64,000 nucleotides of DNA from Gordionus sp. m RMFG-2023 (Eukaryota; Nematomorpha; Gordioida; Chordodea; Parachordodidae). The stretch's first letter is position 1, and the number at the start of each line of letters is the position of its first letter. Made by a program: the position numbers and the translations under genes. The stretch covers positions 1,287,473 through 1,351,472 of the forward strand of contig NC_088775.1 of NCBI RefSeq assembly GCF_954871325.1, read 5' to 3'. Below, one piece after another: positions 46,316-60,900 of the stretch. The notes under the pieces are model-generated. The model was given only the letters and a program-made list of their open reading frames with translations. It did no database searches and was not told the origin of the DNA.

Positions 46316-48515
46316 CAGGAATGTGAACCCGGTTTCGGACCCGGGTTCACATCCCTGAACCCGGTTTCGGACCCGGGTTCACATCCCTGAACCCTCATAT
46401 TTTAACTGACCGGACCCTTTTAAAAAGTGGAGGGTCAGTTCAGGGTAAAAAATTTCTATCATAAAATTATTTTTTTTTAAAAAAAAATAATGTAAAAATA
46501 TTATTTTTATAATTTTTTTCAATTTTTTTCGTGTAATTATTCATTTTATCTTCGCGTTTTTCTTTCTTTTTTCTTCCTGGACTTCATTTCATTTTTTTTA
46601 GAGATTGTTGATATTATAAATTATTTTCTAATGTAAGTAATAATATTTTATTATGTAAATTTATTAATATGCTTAACTATAGAAATACGTTGGTGCAAGT
46701 AATAATATTTTAATCGTGATAATTTATTTGTTCTTATTAGAAATACTTTTGAGTATTTTGATTTGAAAGTAAAATATTTGGAATTATTTTGTAAGCTAAG
46801 ATATTTTAATTTAAAAAAAAAAGACATCATTCTATAATCTTTGAGGAATTATTTAAATAGAAAAACCAAATTTTTGGAAGAACATTGTTACAAAGTCTAC
46901 TGTCAGTATTGTAAAGAAGGATGAAAATAATATTTAAAAATTTTGCCTTAAAAATATCTGAGGAGAATTTGATGAATGCTTTAATTGAGTTTGTTACTAT
47001 AAATGGAAGACCTTTCAATATTATTGAGGTTCTGGTTTAAAAAAAATATTGATCCTATTAGTAAACAATTGGAACATCAATTTACCGTTTAAAAATTAAG
47101 GACTTAGTGGTTAATGAATCGAAAAAAATACAAGCAAAAATAATAAAATAAACAAAAAATATCATTAAAAATTGATTCCGCCCAAAGATTAGGGAGAAAT
47201 ATTCTAGGAATAAATATTCAGTATATAAAAGTAAATAATATAATATTAAGGAATTTTGCTATGAAGGAGATTAAAGAGAGTTCAACTTCTGAAAGTATAA
47301 AAATAATGATCTTAGAAACATTAAATAAATTTCATATTCCTATAAGAAACTTTTATACAATTACTACGGATAATGGTGCTAATCTAGTAAAATCAATCAA
47401 ATTATTAAATGAATGTTCACTGGATGGATGATATAGATAATGATAATTACGAGGACATAAGTGAAATTGATTTACAGGAAATATTAAAAGATTTCTCCAC
47501 AAAAATATACTGCATCAGATGTGCAGCACATACGCTACAATTGGCTATTAATGATTCCCTAAAAAATAATCACTTTAAAACTATAATTGATAAAGCAAGG
47601 GATGTTGTTAATATTTAAGAACTCCCATAATTCTAAGAATATTTAAATATATGAAAAGGCAAATGGCAATATTAGATTGTACAACACGTTAATCCTCTAA
47701 GAACAGTTATGTATATCAGATTTTTATGGCATATGGATAAGATGTCGATTAATAGAAAGATTTACAAGTTCTTTTTCATAAAAATAGTGTTGTATATGCT
47801 TCAATATAACCCTCGATATCAGGTTTTATTAAGTATTAAGCAAAAAAAAAATGGCTATAGACCATCGTGAGGATTTATGGTATAACCAAAACTCTATTAT
47901 TTACAACATATTGGAGGCTATGACAATATCTAATGATTGTAGCGATAACAATGATAATGATAACAATATTGATGATCTGGAAATTTTACTATTAGATAGA
48001 GAAAATTAAATTAAATTATCATCAGATAGAAAGGAACAAAAAATATCTTGTATCTTTAATAAAAAAGTTCCAGTTGTTAAGAAATAGAGATATACAAATA
48101 TTTTAAAATTTTGGGAGGAAAATTCTTGAATATATCCAGAATTGTATACCTTGTCTAGAATCGTCATGGGTGTACCGGAGACACAAGTATGTATTATAAA
48201 AATGACTATCTATTTTAGGGTATGTGCAGAACGTGGATTTTCATCGTAGAAATATATATTGTCAAATTTATGTGGAAATCCGGAGAATGATATTTTATAA
48301 GATATCATGATTGTGCGATTGAATAAAATATTTAAAATATAAATTATTTCATCTTGAAATGAATGTGTATATATTGAAGTTAAAAAAATGAATGTTAAAA
48401 GTCTTATTTTGCGTCATTATTTTTATGTTCCCTGGACCTGTGTCCTTTTTAAATTTATAACTGGACCCTAACCCGGACCTGGTCACCTTTTTTTGTAGAA
48501 GGGTTCACATTCCTG
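46316..48515 (+). mobile_element. hAT transposon, decayed autonomous copy
   Basis: Terminal repeats CAGGAATGTGAACCC at the left and GGGTTCACATTCCTG at the right are perfect inverses over 15 bp. In between, the plus strand shows hAT transposase motifs in order: NALIEFVTINGRPFNIIEVL near 46970, IRCAAHTLQLAINDSLKNN near 47510, and a dimerisation-like RVCAERGFSS near 48220. Many stops separate them. The left terminus is duplicated in tandem (ACCCGGTTTCGGACCCGGGT twice, 46326-46390). No 8-bp target duplication is recognised. Confidence 0.85.
47409..47618 (+). pseudogene. hAT transposase central fragment
   Basis: A 69-codon open stretch with IYCIRCAAHTLQLAINDSLK, the conserved C-x2-H-x-L-x-L segment of the hAT catalytic domain. 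It is part of the broken transposase in the element at 46316-48515. Confidence 0.85.
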
Positions 48516-49639
48516 GTTTTATACGATGGGCGTTTAACCTTACTATTAGTATTAATATCATTTAACTAAACAACTCCATAAGCTTTACATACTAACTTAA
48601 GTTTTGGAATTAATTAGCGATTTGGAAGGTTTGGCAAATTTCACGCTTGGCATAGCGTCTCTTAATATCATAATTTATATCATATTTTTTGAAAATATAA
48701 TTAGATCAATTATTTAATGAGATTTAAACTTTTTAACTTCTATCAGATTCAAAAATATTATGAATCGTTGAAAAAGAAACAACATTGTACCTTGACTTAA
48801 TTGATTTTAGAATCTTAATTTAAAATTCGATATTCAGAACTCAGCTTAAGGTTTCGCTTAGAAATGGTTTTTATTTATTGATCGAAAAAAAAGTTGATAA
48901 TTTAGTAAGTGCTAATCAATTACATATTCTGCCTATTATCGTGATGTCAATTATGGCATTTTTAAATTTTGGAAATGTTTTTCTTTAAATTATTTATCAA
49001 GTGGGAAAGCACTATAATAAATATCTAATAGTAATAATTATTGTGGTAAATATCGGACTCTGGTTGACTTTACGCGTATAAGGCGTAAAATCATAGTTTT
49101 ATATTTGTATCGTGATTCTGTTACGTTTTTATGGCTGGCGAAATTGAATAAAGAATAATAAATAACTAAATGGGATAAACTTAATTTACAATTAAGCACT
49201 AAAATTTGATAAAATTTTAAGAATAACGCTTTCAGTTTCTCTAATGGTGATGTTGGTCAAAATTTTTTGTTACTAACAATTTTTTCCTTTTTAATGACAA
49301 TTAAACTTGGTTAAAGTGAAACACTAATGAAGCACAAACCAACTTTAAAGGAGATTATGTAAAAATCACGGGGAAATAAATAATATTTAAAATTTTTTAT
49401 AAGAGGACACCGAAATTCTAAAATCACCTAATGTTTCTCGAAATATTCTTGTTATTAATTCACAACATTTAAATTTTTAATAGAATTTATATATTAGGAA
49501 TTGGATTTTTTTCTCTAGTAATTAATTATTTGTATTTATTTACATTTTAATAGCCCAAAAAATTCATATTTTTATACAAATATTTTTAGCACATATTTAT
49601 TTTTTATATCAAGTCGATACCAAGAAACATTTTTCGCGT
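48516..49639. other. Intergenic, nothing recognised
   Basis: AT-rich sequence with a short palindrome TTTACGCG..CGTAAA at 49070-49090. No gene support. Confidence 0.35.
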
Positions 49640-49935
49640 CGCTGAAAACATAAACGTGAATGACGTTTAATCTGCGAATGCATACCGGTAATATCTTGAA
49701 TATATTAGCGATTGCGTTACCACGAAACATTATTGCTAATTACATCAAATGTATAACCGTTAAAATTTTATTGCGATTGTTAAAGAGATTATATTACAGC
49801 GAAAACATTATTGCCAATGAATTAAGCAACAAACGTATTATCGCGATAACAATATCGCTAATACATTATGCGAATTTAATACCACGACTGCATCATAAAG
49901 AAAGTATTATTGTGAATGCATTACATTGAATGCAA
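49640..49935. repeat. Degenerate GCGATAAT/ATTATTGC tandem block 1
   Basis: Loosely periodic runs (about 20-26 bp) of motifs such as ATTAGCGATTGCGTTAC, CATTATTGCTAATTACA and CATTATTGCCAATGAATTA. Both orientations are mixed. The long plus-strand frame here follows from the repeat. Confidence 0.5.
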
Positions 49936-50389
49936 TATATCTATTTATATTTAACGAATGGTTGCTATAAATAATATAAAATTAAGTTTCTACCCATATT
50001 TTATAATAAGGAATTTTAAAATATTTCGGAATTTTATTACCCTCTGGGAGTGCGGGGTCATAATTTTATTTCGCTGAACTCTCTACTGCTATATTCTAAA
50101 CCCATTTAGCAAGTTCAAACTTTTTCCAAAGTCCTAGAGCCGTACTAATTAATGTTTTATTATTTATTGTTCATGTTTGTAATATATAAAGAATTTACTA
50201 TGATACATATAATTTTAAAATCTTTTATGGATATTCTGCGTATTATAGTAAATGTCAAAGAAAAATGAAAAGCACAAACCTAGATTTAAGGAAATTTTAT
50301 GTAACCCTCGACTCCACATATATAAATAAAGTAAGGTAATCGTTTCCAATCATTTCTGAAAATGCAATTGCAATAATTTATTTGTTAGA
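49936..50389. other. Spacer between two degenerate repeat blocks
   Basis: AT-rich, no feature recognised. Confidence 0.35.
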
Positions 50390-50700
50390 AAAAAATACTT
50401 TAGCGATATTACAGTTGAGATTATACATTTGCGATAATAAATTCATGATAATATTTTCCCAGGCGATAAAAAATTCATGGTAATATATTCTCGATAACAC
50501 ATTCGCTATTATTTTCACGATTTTGCATAATAAATCATTAGCGGTAATATATTAACGGAAATGAATTCTCTATAAACTTTAGCGGACATTGCTTTAATAT
50601 ATTTACGAAAACACCTATTCGCAGTAATGTATTGTAATGCATTCGTGGAAATAACTTTCTTTTCTAGGAAATATGCATTAGCGATGCAGTAATGACACGT
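50390..50700. repeat. Degenerate GCGATAAT/ATTATTGC tandem block 2
   Basis: Again about 20-26 bp periodicity: GCGATAATAAATTCATG, GCGATAAAAAATTCATGG, CGATAACACATTCGCTATT, GCAGTAATGTATTG. Related to block 1 and partly inverted to it. Confidence 0.5.
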
Positions 50701-51144
50701 AACCATTTATTTTATAGTGATTCATAATAAATAGTAATATCATTTTAGATTCATCCATTTCCAAAACGGCAAGACCGAAATTTTTACCCCATAAAAAATT
50801 TAGCCTTAGGGTTATATGACAGTTGGTTACATATATTTAATCATTTATAACAGTGTTATGGTGTATAGAATTATATTTAAATTTGTATCGGATAAATTTA
50901 GAGATTATTTAAGTATTGGTAATTGTTATTTTTTTTTAGGATTTTCAAAATAATTAAAAAATGAAATTTAGATATTTTTTATAATTATACATTTTGGGTT
51001 TTTAAAGGGATAAACATGCGTGGGATAGTTTATTATTAATTAATGTTACTATATTGTATATGTAATCCAGTTTTAAATAAGGAGGATATATTGTTAAAGG
51101 ATCTATTGAGGGTGAGTTAATGTTGTTTATTTTGAATTATTTTG

Positions 51145-51412
51145 ATTTAATGTATCAATTTGATATATATATATATAAATTGGGCATAGATTTATATGAT
51201 ATATGGGCAAAATATGAATTCGCTATATATAAAAATTTGTATGGATTTATAAGATATATGGGCAAAATATGAATGTGATATATAATTTGTCATGGATTTA
51301 TATGATATATGGTTTAAATATGAATTTGATATATATATAAATTTAGTTTGGATTTATATAAGTTGGATATATATAAAAATTTGGCATGGATTTATATGAT
51401 ATATTGGTGGAA
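51145..51412. repeat. ~56-bp AT-rich tandem repeat
   Basis: Four to five diverged copies of GCATGGATTTATATGATATA plus TGGGCAAAATATGAATTTGA with a TATATATA spacer. Confidence 0.85.
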
Positions 51413-54018
51413 ATTATGGTACTTAATTTATTTTTAATGATGAAATCTATATATTTTATATATTTTTTAAATTATAAAATTTTATAAAGATTTGTATTTG
51501 CATGTATTATACTAAAAGGAAAATATTTTTATGGATAAAGTAAGCCATGTGTTGATGGGTATGCCTTATGGAAATATTGTTTAGTTTAAATAATTGAGAA
51601 ATTTTTATTTTTTAAATTTTTTTGTAAATTTATTTGAGTATTACTTTTTTTTTATCTTTCTAATAATTTTATAGCACATCACATTTTACTATGTATATGA
51701 ACATGTATTTTTTTAAAAAAAATTCAGATTATTTTATATTGTGAATGTTTTAAAAATTTTCTACATGCATACCATATATCCCATTATATTCTCAATTTTT
51801 CTGTGAATCTGTGCTAATTGTGATGGCAGGGTTAAGTAGAAATGATATATTTTTCTTAGGATACTGAGTAATTCCTAGGAGAAAAATATTTCATTTTCTA
51901 AGTTTTATATATTTTTTCTCCCTATAAAATATTAAATTGATTTTTATACATATTCCTTGTGATTTTATTAAAATCTTTGTTCGACAAATTTTCGCCATTT
52001 TTAATACCTAAAAATGGTTTTTATATCCATTTTAGGAGATATTTATAAAAAATGTAGCTTTGTTTTTTTTACATGACAAAAGGAAAATTACATGTGTTGA
52101 AATTGCATTTCACACATAGACCATTTCACTTTACAGCATTATATGTAAAATCATTATTCCCTAATTCTCATTAATCAAACCTCGAATAACTTATATTATA
52201 ACTTCTATTTCCCAGATAGCTTAAAATAAATGAATTATTATGTTTTGTTGATATTACATTGTCAATATTAATGTTTCATAGATTATAAATACCGATACCA
52301 CGATGTAGATGTCATATTGATAATATGTTTTACCGCGATTATATATTGAAATGTATCAAAGATATTATAATATAAATCATTATAAAAGGAGACGATTAGA
52401 TAAATTCCCTTCGTTTTCAAGGCGTACCGAAAGTTGATACAAATCAAATGGACGATTCGATACAATACCACCAGAGAGAGAGGGACGCTGGGCTTGTGAA
52501 GAGTGGGCGTTTGTAGCAGTTAGAAAAAGAAGAAATAAATTTAATATAATAAACTAAATGTCAGACATTTTCTGACACGAAGAATTAATTTTCCTTGGCG
52601 GAAGAAGAGAGATGGGGGAGATCAGGAGATGCCAGCTGGGAAAGAACAAAGAAGATATATTGGGACTTTGATATTTTTATGAATATGAAAAATTTATAAA
52701 TTATTTTGATGTGAACATCATCAAAATATGGTATAACATGAAATTAAACAATGTGGTTATCCTAGTTGGCCCAACTTTTACGATGTTAAGGTATCATTTC
52801 CTTTTTGAAAATTGGCTTATTACCTTAAATACTATGTAATAATTAGATTATTTGTTATCACATTTCTAATGCAAAGAAATTATGTTTATTGTTGGTATTT
52901 ATTTAATTATTAGAAAAGGATTGTTTAGGATTGACATATATTATTAAAGGAAAGGATTGAGAGGGATCATTCTTCTATAATATGGAATAAATCAATTTAT
53001 AAATCGGACTTATAATTAAAAACAAATTTAAATTAATATGGTTAGCTGATATAAAAATTTCGATGTTCAGAATTACGAGAATAAGAACTTTAGTTGTCTA
53101 AAATTTGACCAATAATTAAAAAAATTTAAAAATTGTTTAGATGTCTTGATTGATTTTTTAAAATATTTTTTTAGCGCTAACTAATAACTCAATATTAACC
53201 TAACGGATTAATTTTTTTAATTCTTTTTATTAACTTAATATTAATTTTACGGATTGATTTTATAATATTAACTCAATAGTTTGATTATATAAATTATTAA
53301 ATAGATTTATATAAAATATGAAAATATATTTTTTAAGTTAAAATAATTTTTTAAATAAATTAAATATACTAAAAATTTTAAAACCTTTCTTAATTTTGTT
53401 CTTCTCCCTGCCAACCTTAACAAAAATTAATATGGTTAGTATGGAAGTTGGATTTTCAGTAATATGATTATAAGAACTTTTGCCTAAAATTTTACCTATA
53501 ATAAATTATTTAAAAGAATTAAAATAAACAATTTGGATTTACAGTAATATGCGAATAATTATCCATGGTAGCTAAAAACTTACTTATAATAAATTATATT
53601 GAAAAAAATTTAAAATAAGTAAACTTTAATCAGTAATATGAGAAAATTTTTACTTTAAATATATGATCAATAAATTATAAATTGAATTTTAACTTATTTT
53701 AAGAATTTCAATATCATATATAATCTTTTTAATAAAATAATTTTAAAATTACCATTTCATTTGTTATTCAAGGATAAAAAATAAAAAAATGCGTTAAAAA
53801 TTATTTTATAAAAAAAAATGAGCAACTTTTTATAAATATTTATTTATTAAAAATTAAAAAAACTTAAGGTTTAGATTTAAAGATAAAATATACATTACAT
53901 ATCACGATTTTTGATGATATATAAATGCCTTCTAAAGCATGATATATATCACTTAAATCAGCTGTCGCTTGTGCGGTATATTTTATTAAATGCGAACGCG
54001 TTTTAAAATTTTTTTTAG
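51413..54018. other. Region upstream of COG6
   Basis: AT-rich. TGTCAGACATTTTCTGACA at 52558-52576 is a perfect short palindrome, next to a GC-richer patch (52440-52650) that looks element-derived. The COG6 promoter or a 5'UTR exon should lie near its right end; a TTTTTTTTAG just before the ATG may be an acceptor. Confidence 0.35.
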
Positions 54019-57000
54019 ATGCCTGTGCCTAACAAAGCATTAAATCCTCTTTCCAAAAAAGTACAAAAAGTATTAGAGTTAAATTTAGACAAAGATCAAG
54101 TAATTGCTTAGATCAAACCCATTTTTTTAAATGTTATATTTACATATGCTTACATATTATTGAAACGATAAGACACAATTTTATATTTCATAGGATTTAC
54201 AAGATTCGTTAGAGGCGATTAGTCAGTTTTACCATGAAAACACATTAGATAATAGACGGCATTTGAGAAGCGATATTGAAAATCAAAATCTTTCACTGGG
54301 ATTCGATTTTTTAAAAATTCTTACTGACATCAAAAATGTATTTTTTTAAAATAATTATTTATTGCATCATTATCTGTTATGTTTAGGGAGTGGAAAAATT
54401 TGATGAAAACATAAATAAAATGGTTGAATGCTGCCAAAATATTGAAAAACATATCAATGTATTTTTTAAAATAAATAACTATCTAATTTAAATTTTTTAG
54501 ACAACTAAATCACAAACCAAGGATATTATAAGTTATTCTAAATCATTAATAGAGGAAAAGTAATTAATTAATTTTACACGTCACATTTTATTTTGTAAAT
54601 AGGGGATTACTAAATGAAAAAAGTGTATTTATTAAGAGCTTCATGAACAAGTTCTTTTTGAAACCTGAAGAAATACAGAAATTTACCAATGATGAACCTA
54701 TAGACGAGGTATTATAAGACCTATATTTATTTATTTATTTTGCTTATATAATATCAAACATTTATATTTTTATCATACATTTATATCGTTCACTATATAT
54801 AACAATAAACAATATTATTTCAATAATATAGTTATTATTTTATTAATTCTAACCCAATTTTTAAATCCATTTTTATTAGGATTTTCTAGATATGTTTGAG
54901 AGGATAAAACAAATCAATAACATTGAAATGTCTATGCTCAATGATAAAAGTATTAACAATCACCCAAAACAATATGGGCTTGACCAAGCATTCATTGAGA
55001 ACATTATAAAAGATAATAAATTGAATAAACAAAAGGCTACAGAAAAATTATACAAGTGGACATTAAGTTATACTCTCTACTATTTAATTTTTTTTTTCAA
55101 GTTAGAAGTTCAGTTAATCTATGTAAAATATTTATTTACAGGACCCATTTATAATTTGAATTTTCTTAAACAGCATATTTAACAAAGTTGTTAGAAACCT
55201 GAACCTGCAACCCTTAACTGAATCAAATCTAAGAACCAGAGCTGTCAGAGCCTCTCTTTAATAAAATTTTGTAGACACAACTGCCAATATATCATTAAAA
55301 CCCTATATTAGTCTAATATCTGTTTTAGGAATATAATGTACCTATAATAATATATATTAGAACATTATCAGATATGTAATTGATATGAGTGTTCAACCCA
55401 AAAATAATTAAATAACCCTTATGAATGTAATTTTTTTTAAAACCACGAATATATAAGAAAAGAAAGAAAATTGATCTATAAATTTTTCTAAACAGATGAG
55501 GAACAAGGAAGGAAGCATTTAAAGCTAAAGTTTTAATCAGAGTTCATTCTGTTTTGGTGGTTCAGTTTGAATCGAAACCCTTGTTTTAATCCCCATAATT
55601 ACTGTTTATCAAATATTTTAATTTTTTAAATAATATCCATCGTAAAACCATGATATTCCTATTTCTTTTTTAACTTTCTAAAGAATAATGCACCTAAATA
55701 AAAATTCATTAGAATTGGAGTGGTTATTTTTTTAAAATTGTTTTAAATTAAAAATTCGAAAAAAAAATTGTTATATTTCATGTTAAAAAGAAAAAATCTT
55801 ATTGGATGGTGTTAAGTGATACTTGCACCCTATCTGTATTAGATCAGGTGGCATTGATGAATATTGAATTGATAACGATATTGGCAGAAAAGATGTCAGT
55901 GTCACATCTCTGAATATGCTATTATTTCAGTTAGAAATATTATAATGCATAGAGAATAAAATTTTGTTATTTCAAAAATAATAATTATAAATATATATAG
56001 AATGTATGGCAATGCTCAATTATGACATTTTTTTTCTAATTTCATTGTAAACATTATTTATTTTTAGAGAGAAAGAAAAGATAAAATTAGAAATAAATAA
56101 AGAAAGAAAATAGGGAAAAATAAATGAAAGAAAGAAAGGAAGGAAGAAGAGAAATATTTTTAAAAAAGTGATAAAGAAAAGAATCCAGATGAGATCAAAT
56201 CTTTAAATTTAACAGATATTCTCCTTATATAATATATTTGAAAAACCAGCATTCCTATTCCATCACAGTTCCTAAAAGATACTCCTGGGATAGGTTTATA
56301 AAATAATACATTAAATAAATAAAAAAGGAGAATGTCGTTTACTTTCAACCGAAAACGCCTTCGTAAAGCCGCTTCTGCACAAATCTTTGCTGATATTCCG
56401 AAATTCCTGCGATCCCGATGGTGAAAATAGTATGTACGATCAAATCGTGCAGACCTTCATAGACGTTCGCAAAGCTAATCTTTCCAATTCGTTCACGAGG
56501 GCTCTCACTCAAGAAGGTTTTTTTTTCCTCTTCTAAATTTATTAAATTTCCCTCACCCCCTTATGTTTTACACCCCTCCCTTCTATTAAAACAATATTGA
56601 TTTGGCCTAGTCTGTGTGAGTTCATATGTCACCTACCCTAGATTTGGCTTCGAATCTAGCAACTACCGGGTTTCTGTTCTTAGGCCAACTATGGTTTCTT
56701 GCTAACGGGTTCTGATGTGTAGAATTATCGGTAGACACTGCATAATTCTGCTTGATAATTTATTATATATATATATATTTATATGTTAAAAATAAAATTC
56801 GGACTTATTGTTGTTTTAAATGAAAATTTGATCGTATGTGATTATGCCATACAATATTTATTCACCGGAAATTGCGTTAAGAATGATTAATGGTGTCGAT
56901 ATGTGTTAGGTAGTTAACCTACACACATTATTATATTAACATAAATAAATATATATATATAATCGTATCTAATTTACGAATATAGCGTATAACTTTACCT

Positions 57001-57874
57001 ACAATGACCAACGCTACATATTAATTTACGCGTCGCGGGTAGAAATGCCCTGACCGCCATCCAATAAATTGGGGGCGCGGGGGGGGGCGAACATGAGGTC
57101 GACTTATTTTTTATTTTTTTTTTAGCTAGAATTTAGTTTTATATATAAGATATTTGAAAACTATTTTAAGTTCGGCATGTTGCTATGTATTTATATTATC
57201 GTTTAGAGTCGGTAATTTAAATCATAGTTTATGGCTTTTAGTGAAAAGGGTGTACATTAAAACCACGATTTGTTAAACAACGACCATATTTTATCAAATA
57301 AAAAACGCAAATCATGCCCTCGATTCTCGGCTGAGAATCGCGTTCTGTAGCGCACCGCACCGCTCCTTCCCTGGATCCGAACCCGGATGGAGATTATTAG
57401 TAATTTATCGTCCACGGATTATACCCCGAGGAAACCATTTTATTCACATTATATTAGTATAATCATATATTGATAATTTCGATTCTCCGGACAAATAAAT
57501 AAAAATTGGGAAAAACTCACCCATACATTGAGAGTAAAAATCGGGAGAGTTTAGCCATTCTGGTGACCACCCACTAATTGATTGCGTTATAACCCCCTCC
57601 CCCCTCAGTTAATATTCGACTCATTTACTTTTGTAAAAAATATCGAAATTTAAAATGTTCTATCTACGCGAAGGTCCCGGGGGTGTGCCTAAGCCCATAG
57701 AACTCAGTTCTCACGACCCGCCTAGGTATGTAGGAGATATGCTGGCTTGGTTGCATCAATTTCTCATGGGGGAACGCGAGATAATAGAGACCTTATTTTC
57801 GACCGTTTTGACCGACACTCCCCAAGGTGGCCGAAAAAGGTTTGCTTATATATTTCTTTTTCTTTCTTTTCTTT

Positions 57875-57934
<60 letters not shown>

Positions 57935-60900
57935 TTTCAATAACAAAGAAACCACTGGAAATTTTTGATATAATTAATTAATATTTTTCTTGAAAAAATT
58001 GACAGAATTGATGATAAGGTATCACTGATCGATAAAGATTCGCCACTAACGACCAATCAATGCCTGCCAAAGGATGATGGCACGAGTCAGGAAGAAGAGA
58101 TCAAATCCATACTGACCAGCATAGTGGAAGGTGTTTGCCGACCTTTGAAAGTGATAATTAGTTTTTTTTTCTTCTTCGTTCTTCTCCCATTCTCTCTCCA
58201 TCTCTCTTTTATCTTTGCTGAGTTGCTAAAGTATCGGGATACATTTATGCAGATTAGTTTATTCGAAACCTATTTTAAAAAAATGGCGTACCGACAATGT
58301 ACACTTTTTTAAAGTATCGTTTTAACAGCTGATCTTTATAAATAGTGAAATTTTTCTTTCTCATTCTTAAAAAAACGATCTTTTAATCCACCTTCATCTT
58401 TTAATATTATATTTTATATCACCTTGAGCTTTATAGTTGTTAGGTAGTTGCTCATTGAGTGTTGTGTTAGGTAATCCGTGAGCCTGACTATCCCGTTTAG
58501 GCGGTTTTAAAAAAAAATGGCGTAAACTGGTTTTATAGGGTTCGGTTTTCTTCGCGTCCCCGCTACTGAACTATCAACGCAGAATCTTCTTATTTAAGGG
58601 ATACAGCATAACTACAACGGCTGGGGGGGGGGTGAGGGTGCGACCCGAGTTCGAATCGTATCGCAACCAACAAAACTAATTTCATCGAAAATGAATCGCG
58701 AGAAAAGAACGAAAAAAAGAAACAAAAGATAATGATTTAAAAAATGTAACTATATAAAGGAGTATATTTATTTAGTTTAGTGTTGTTAAAAACGGCTTAA
58801 CTCAATATTTTATCTAGAACGATATTAAGCAAAGTCCCTGAAGATTTTGCTCATAGAAGCAACGAAGGTTCTAGAACATCTGTTAGCGAAATCTCGATAG
58901 GCAATATTTTTTCTGGCTAGAATATTGAGTTAGCCGTTTTAAAAAAATCGGCTCAAAACGATTCGGTTAACAACACTAGATCGAGTTATTCGAAATTATT
59001 TGCAAATATCCGAAAAAAAATATATTTATAAATATTTAAAATTGATTATTCTTTAATTATTTAAACATTTTCCTCGAGGAACTTTTTTTTATTATTTCTT
59101 TTAAACTTTTTATATTTCTCTTTAAATCGAATAAAGAATTATTCGATACTAATTTAGTTTATCGAAGTAGAATCTACGTCGATTTTTTTGAATCTGTAAC
59201 GATAAATTTACCTCGTTTTAATATTATAAAATAAAAATAAAAATTTAAATTTATTGTTGTAAAATAGAACGATTCGATTGGATTATTTTTATTAATATTT
59301 CATGTACACCGCCTCCCCCCCCCCCACTTCCTAACTCTTATTATATGTGCTGAATTAATTAAATATATATAAAAATTTAGGAATTAAAAATGGTGTTTTT
59401 TGGCGCGTATTTTTTCTTTCGTAAACAATTTGGTATGAAAATAAAAAATCGAGTGCTGTAAACATTTTTAAAAATATCTAACGCGTTCAACGTTCATTGA
59501 CAAAAATCGAACGCGTTCAACGTTCATTGACAAAAATCGAACGCGTGTTCATTGACAAAAATCGAACGCGTTCAACGTTCATTGACAAAAATCGAACGCG
59601 TTCAACGTTCATTGACAAAAATCGAACGCGTTCAACGTTCATTGACAAAAATCGAACGCGTTCACGTTCAAGTTCATTTTCAAAAAAAAAAGGAACGCGT
59701 TGACGTTCATGAATCCGTTCAAAATTTTATGAAAAATTATTTTTTAAATTTAATATTAATATAAATAAATGTTTTATATATTTTAACACAAAATGTTAGC
59801 CATGTTTAAAAAAGTAATATAGTTTTATTTCGATAATATAATTAGAAATAAAATATAATATAGCGAATAAAAAGATATTTTTATTTATAGAAAAATTTTT
59901 CTTGTTAAATTTTAATAACAATTGCTTTCAAAATATTTATCTGATAGACAGGAACATGGTAGTTAATACGGCATTAGCTATACTAAAAACGAGCTCTACA
60001 GTGGCAGATGAGGGGATTGCGGTATTATACTTAATAAACAGCTGTTTTCGCGTGGAGAATTAATTAAAAACATATTGTTTTGTTATTTGCAAATAATTGA
60101 GATAAGTTATCCTTTACAATCCATTCTCTACTCTCGACAAAAAAAAGGCTATCTCAAAATTAACAGTTCTCTAGGGTTTTCAAAGCATTTTTTTTCAATA
60201 ACGCTATAAGTTTATTTTTAATAGGTTCTTTCTGTGGAAGTTTTATCCATAGCCATTGAAGTTTGAATGCTGGATGTATAATTGCAGATAGAACATAGTG
60301 ATCCTTATATATATGTTTGAATCTTTAAAAAAAATAAAATATATGTAATTAATTGAGAGTAATAGGTTTAATACCTTTTATTAATCCCATTTAATATGGC
60401 GTCTATCAATGGTTGACCATATTTGATGCCACTAGTTTTTTTAATTTTAAAATAACTATCACTATTGTTGGGGTCAAATATCCCAAATGCATTATTTCTT
60501 CAAATTTAACGATTTAACTTAGTTATATCATATAAAATCAAATAATTAATATTAAAATCAAATATTGTTTTAAATTGGAACCTGAAGATTTTGACAATAT
60601 AATACTTTTTGGCCACATTTTACACTTGGTAAGCATTGGATTAGTTCCTTCAATATAGGATGTTAATGTAAAATTTATCATATTTGGCCATAGTAATGAT
60701 AATTCATCTGATTTTGGATTTTCAGAATCAGATGATGAGGATTAAATAATAATATCCATGCTTATGCTAATCTATTAAATTAAAATATAAACAATAATAT
60801 TCAAATTGATAAACTATGTGTTAAAAAAAAAAATTGAAATGTGAAAAGGAAAAAATACACACCCGATTAAAAAATATAAATAATACTTTTTTTTTAAAAA

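Noticed and set aside
49640-50700. CRISPR-like array
   Set aside because: Units are degenerate, mixed in orientation and lack uniform spacers; the DNA is eukaryotic.
55143-55260. Extra COG6 exon ([11 protein letters not shown]...)
   Set aside because: Contains a stop and does not match the family, whereas exon 6 joins exon 7 in phase with conserved sequence.
59497-59764. Frames with [10 protein letters not shown] repeats
   Set aside because: Translation of the 30-bp tandem array; open in several frames because the unit length is a multiple of three.
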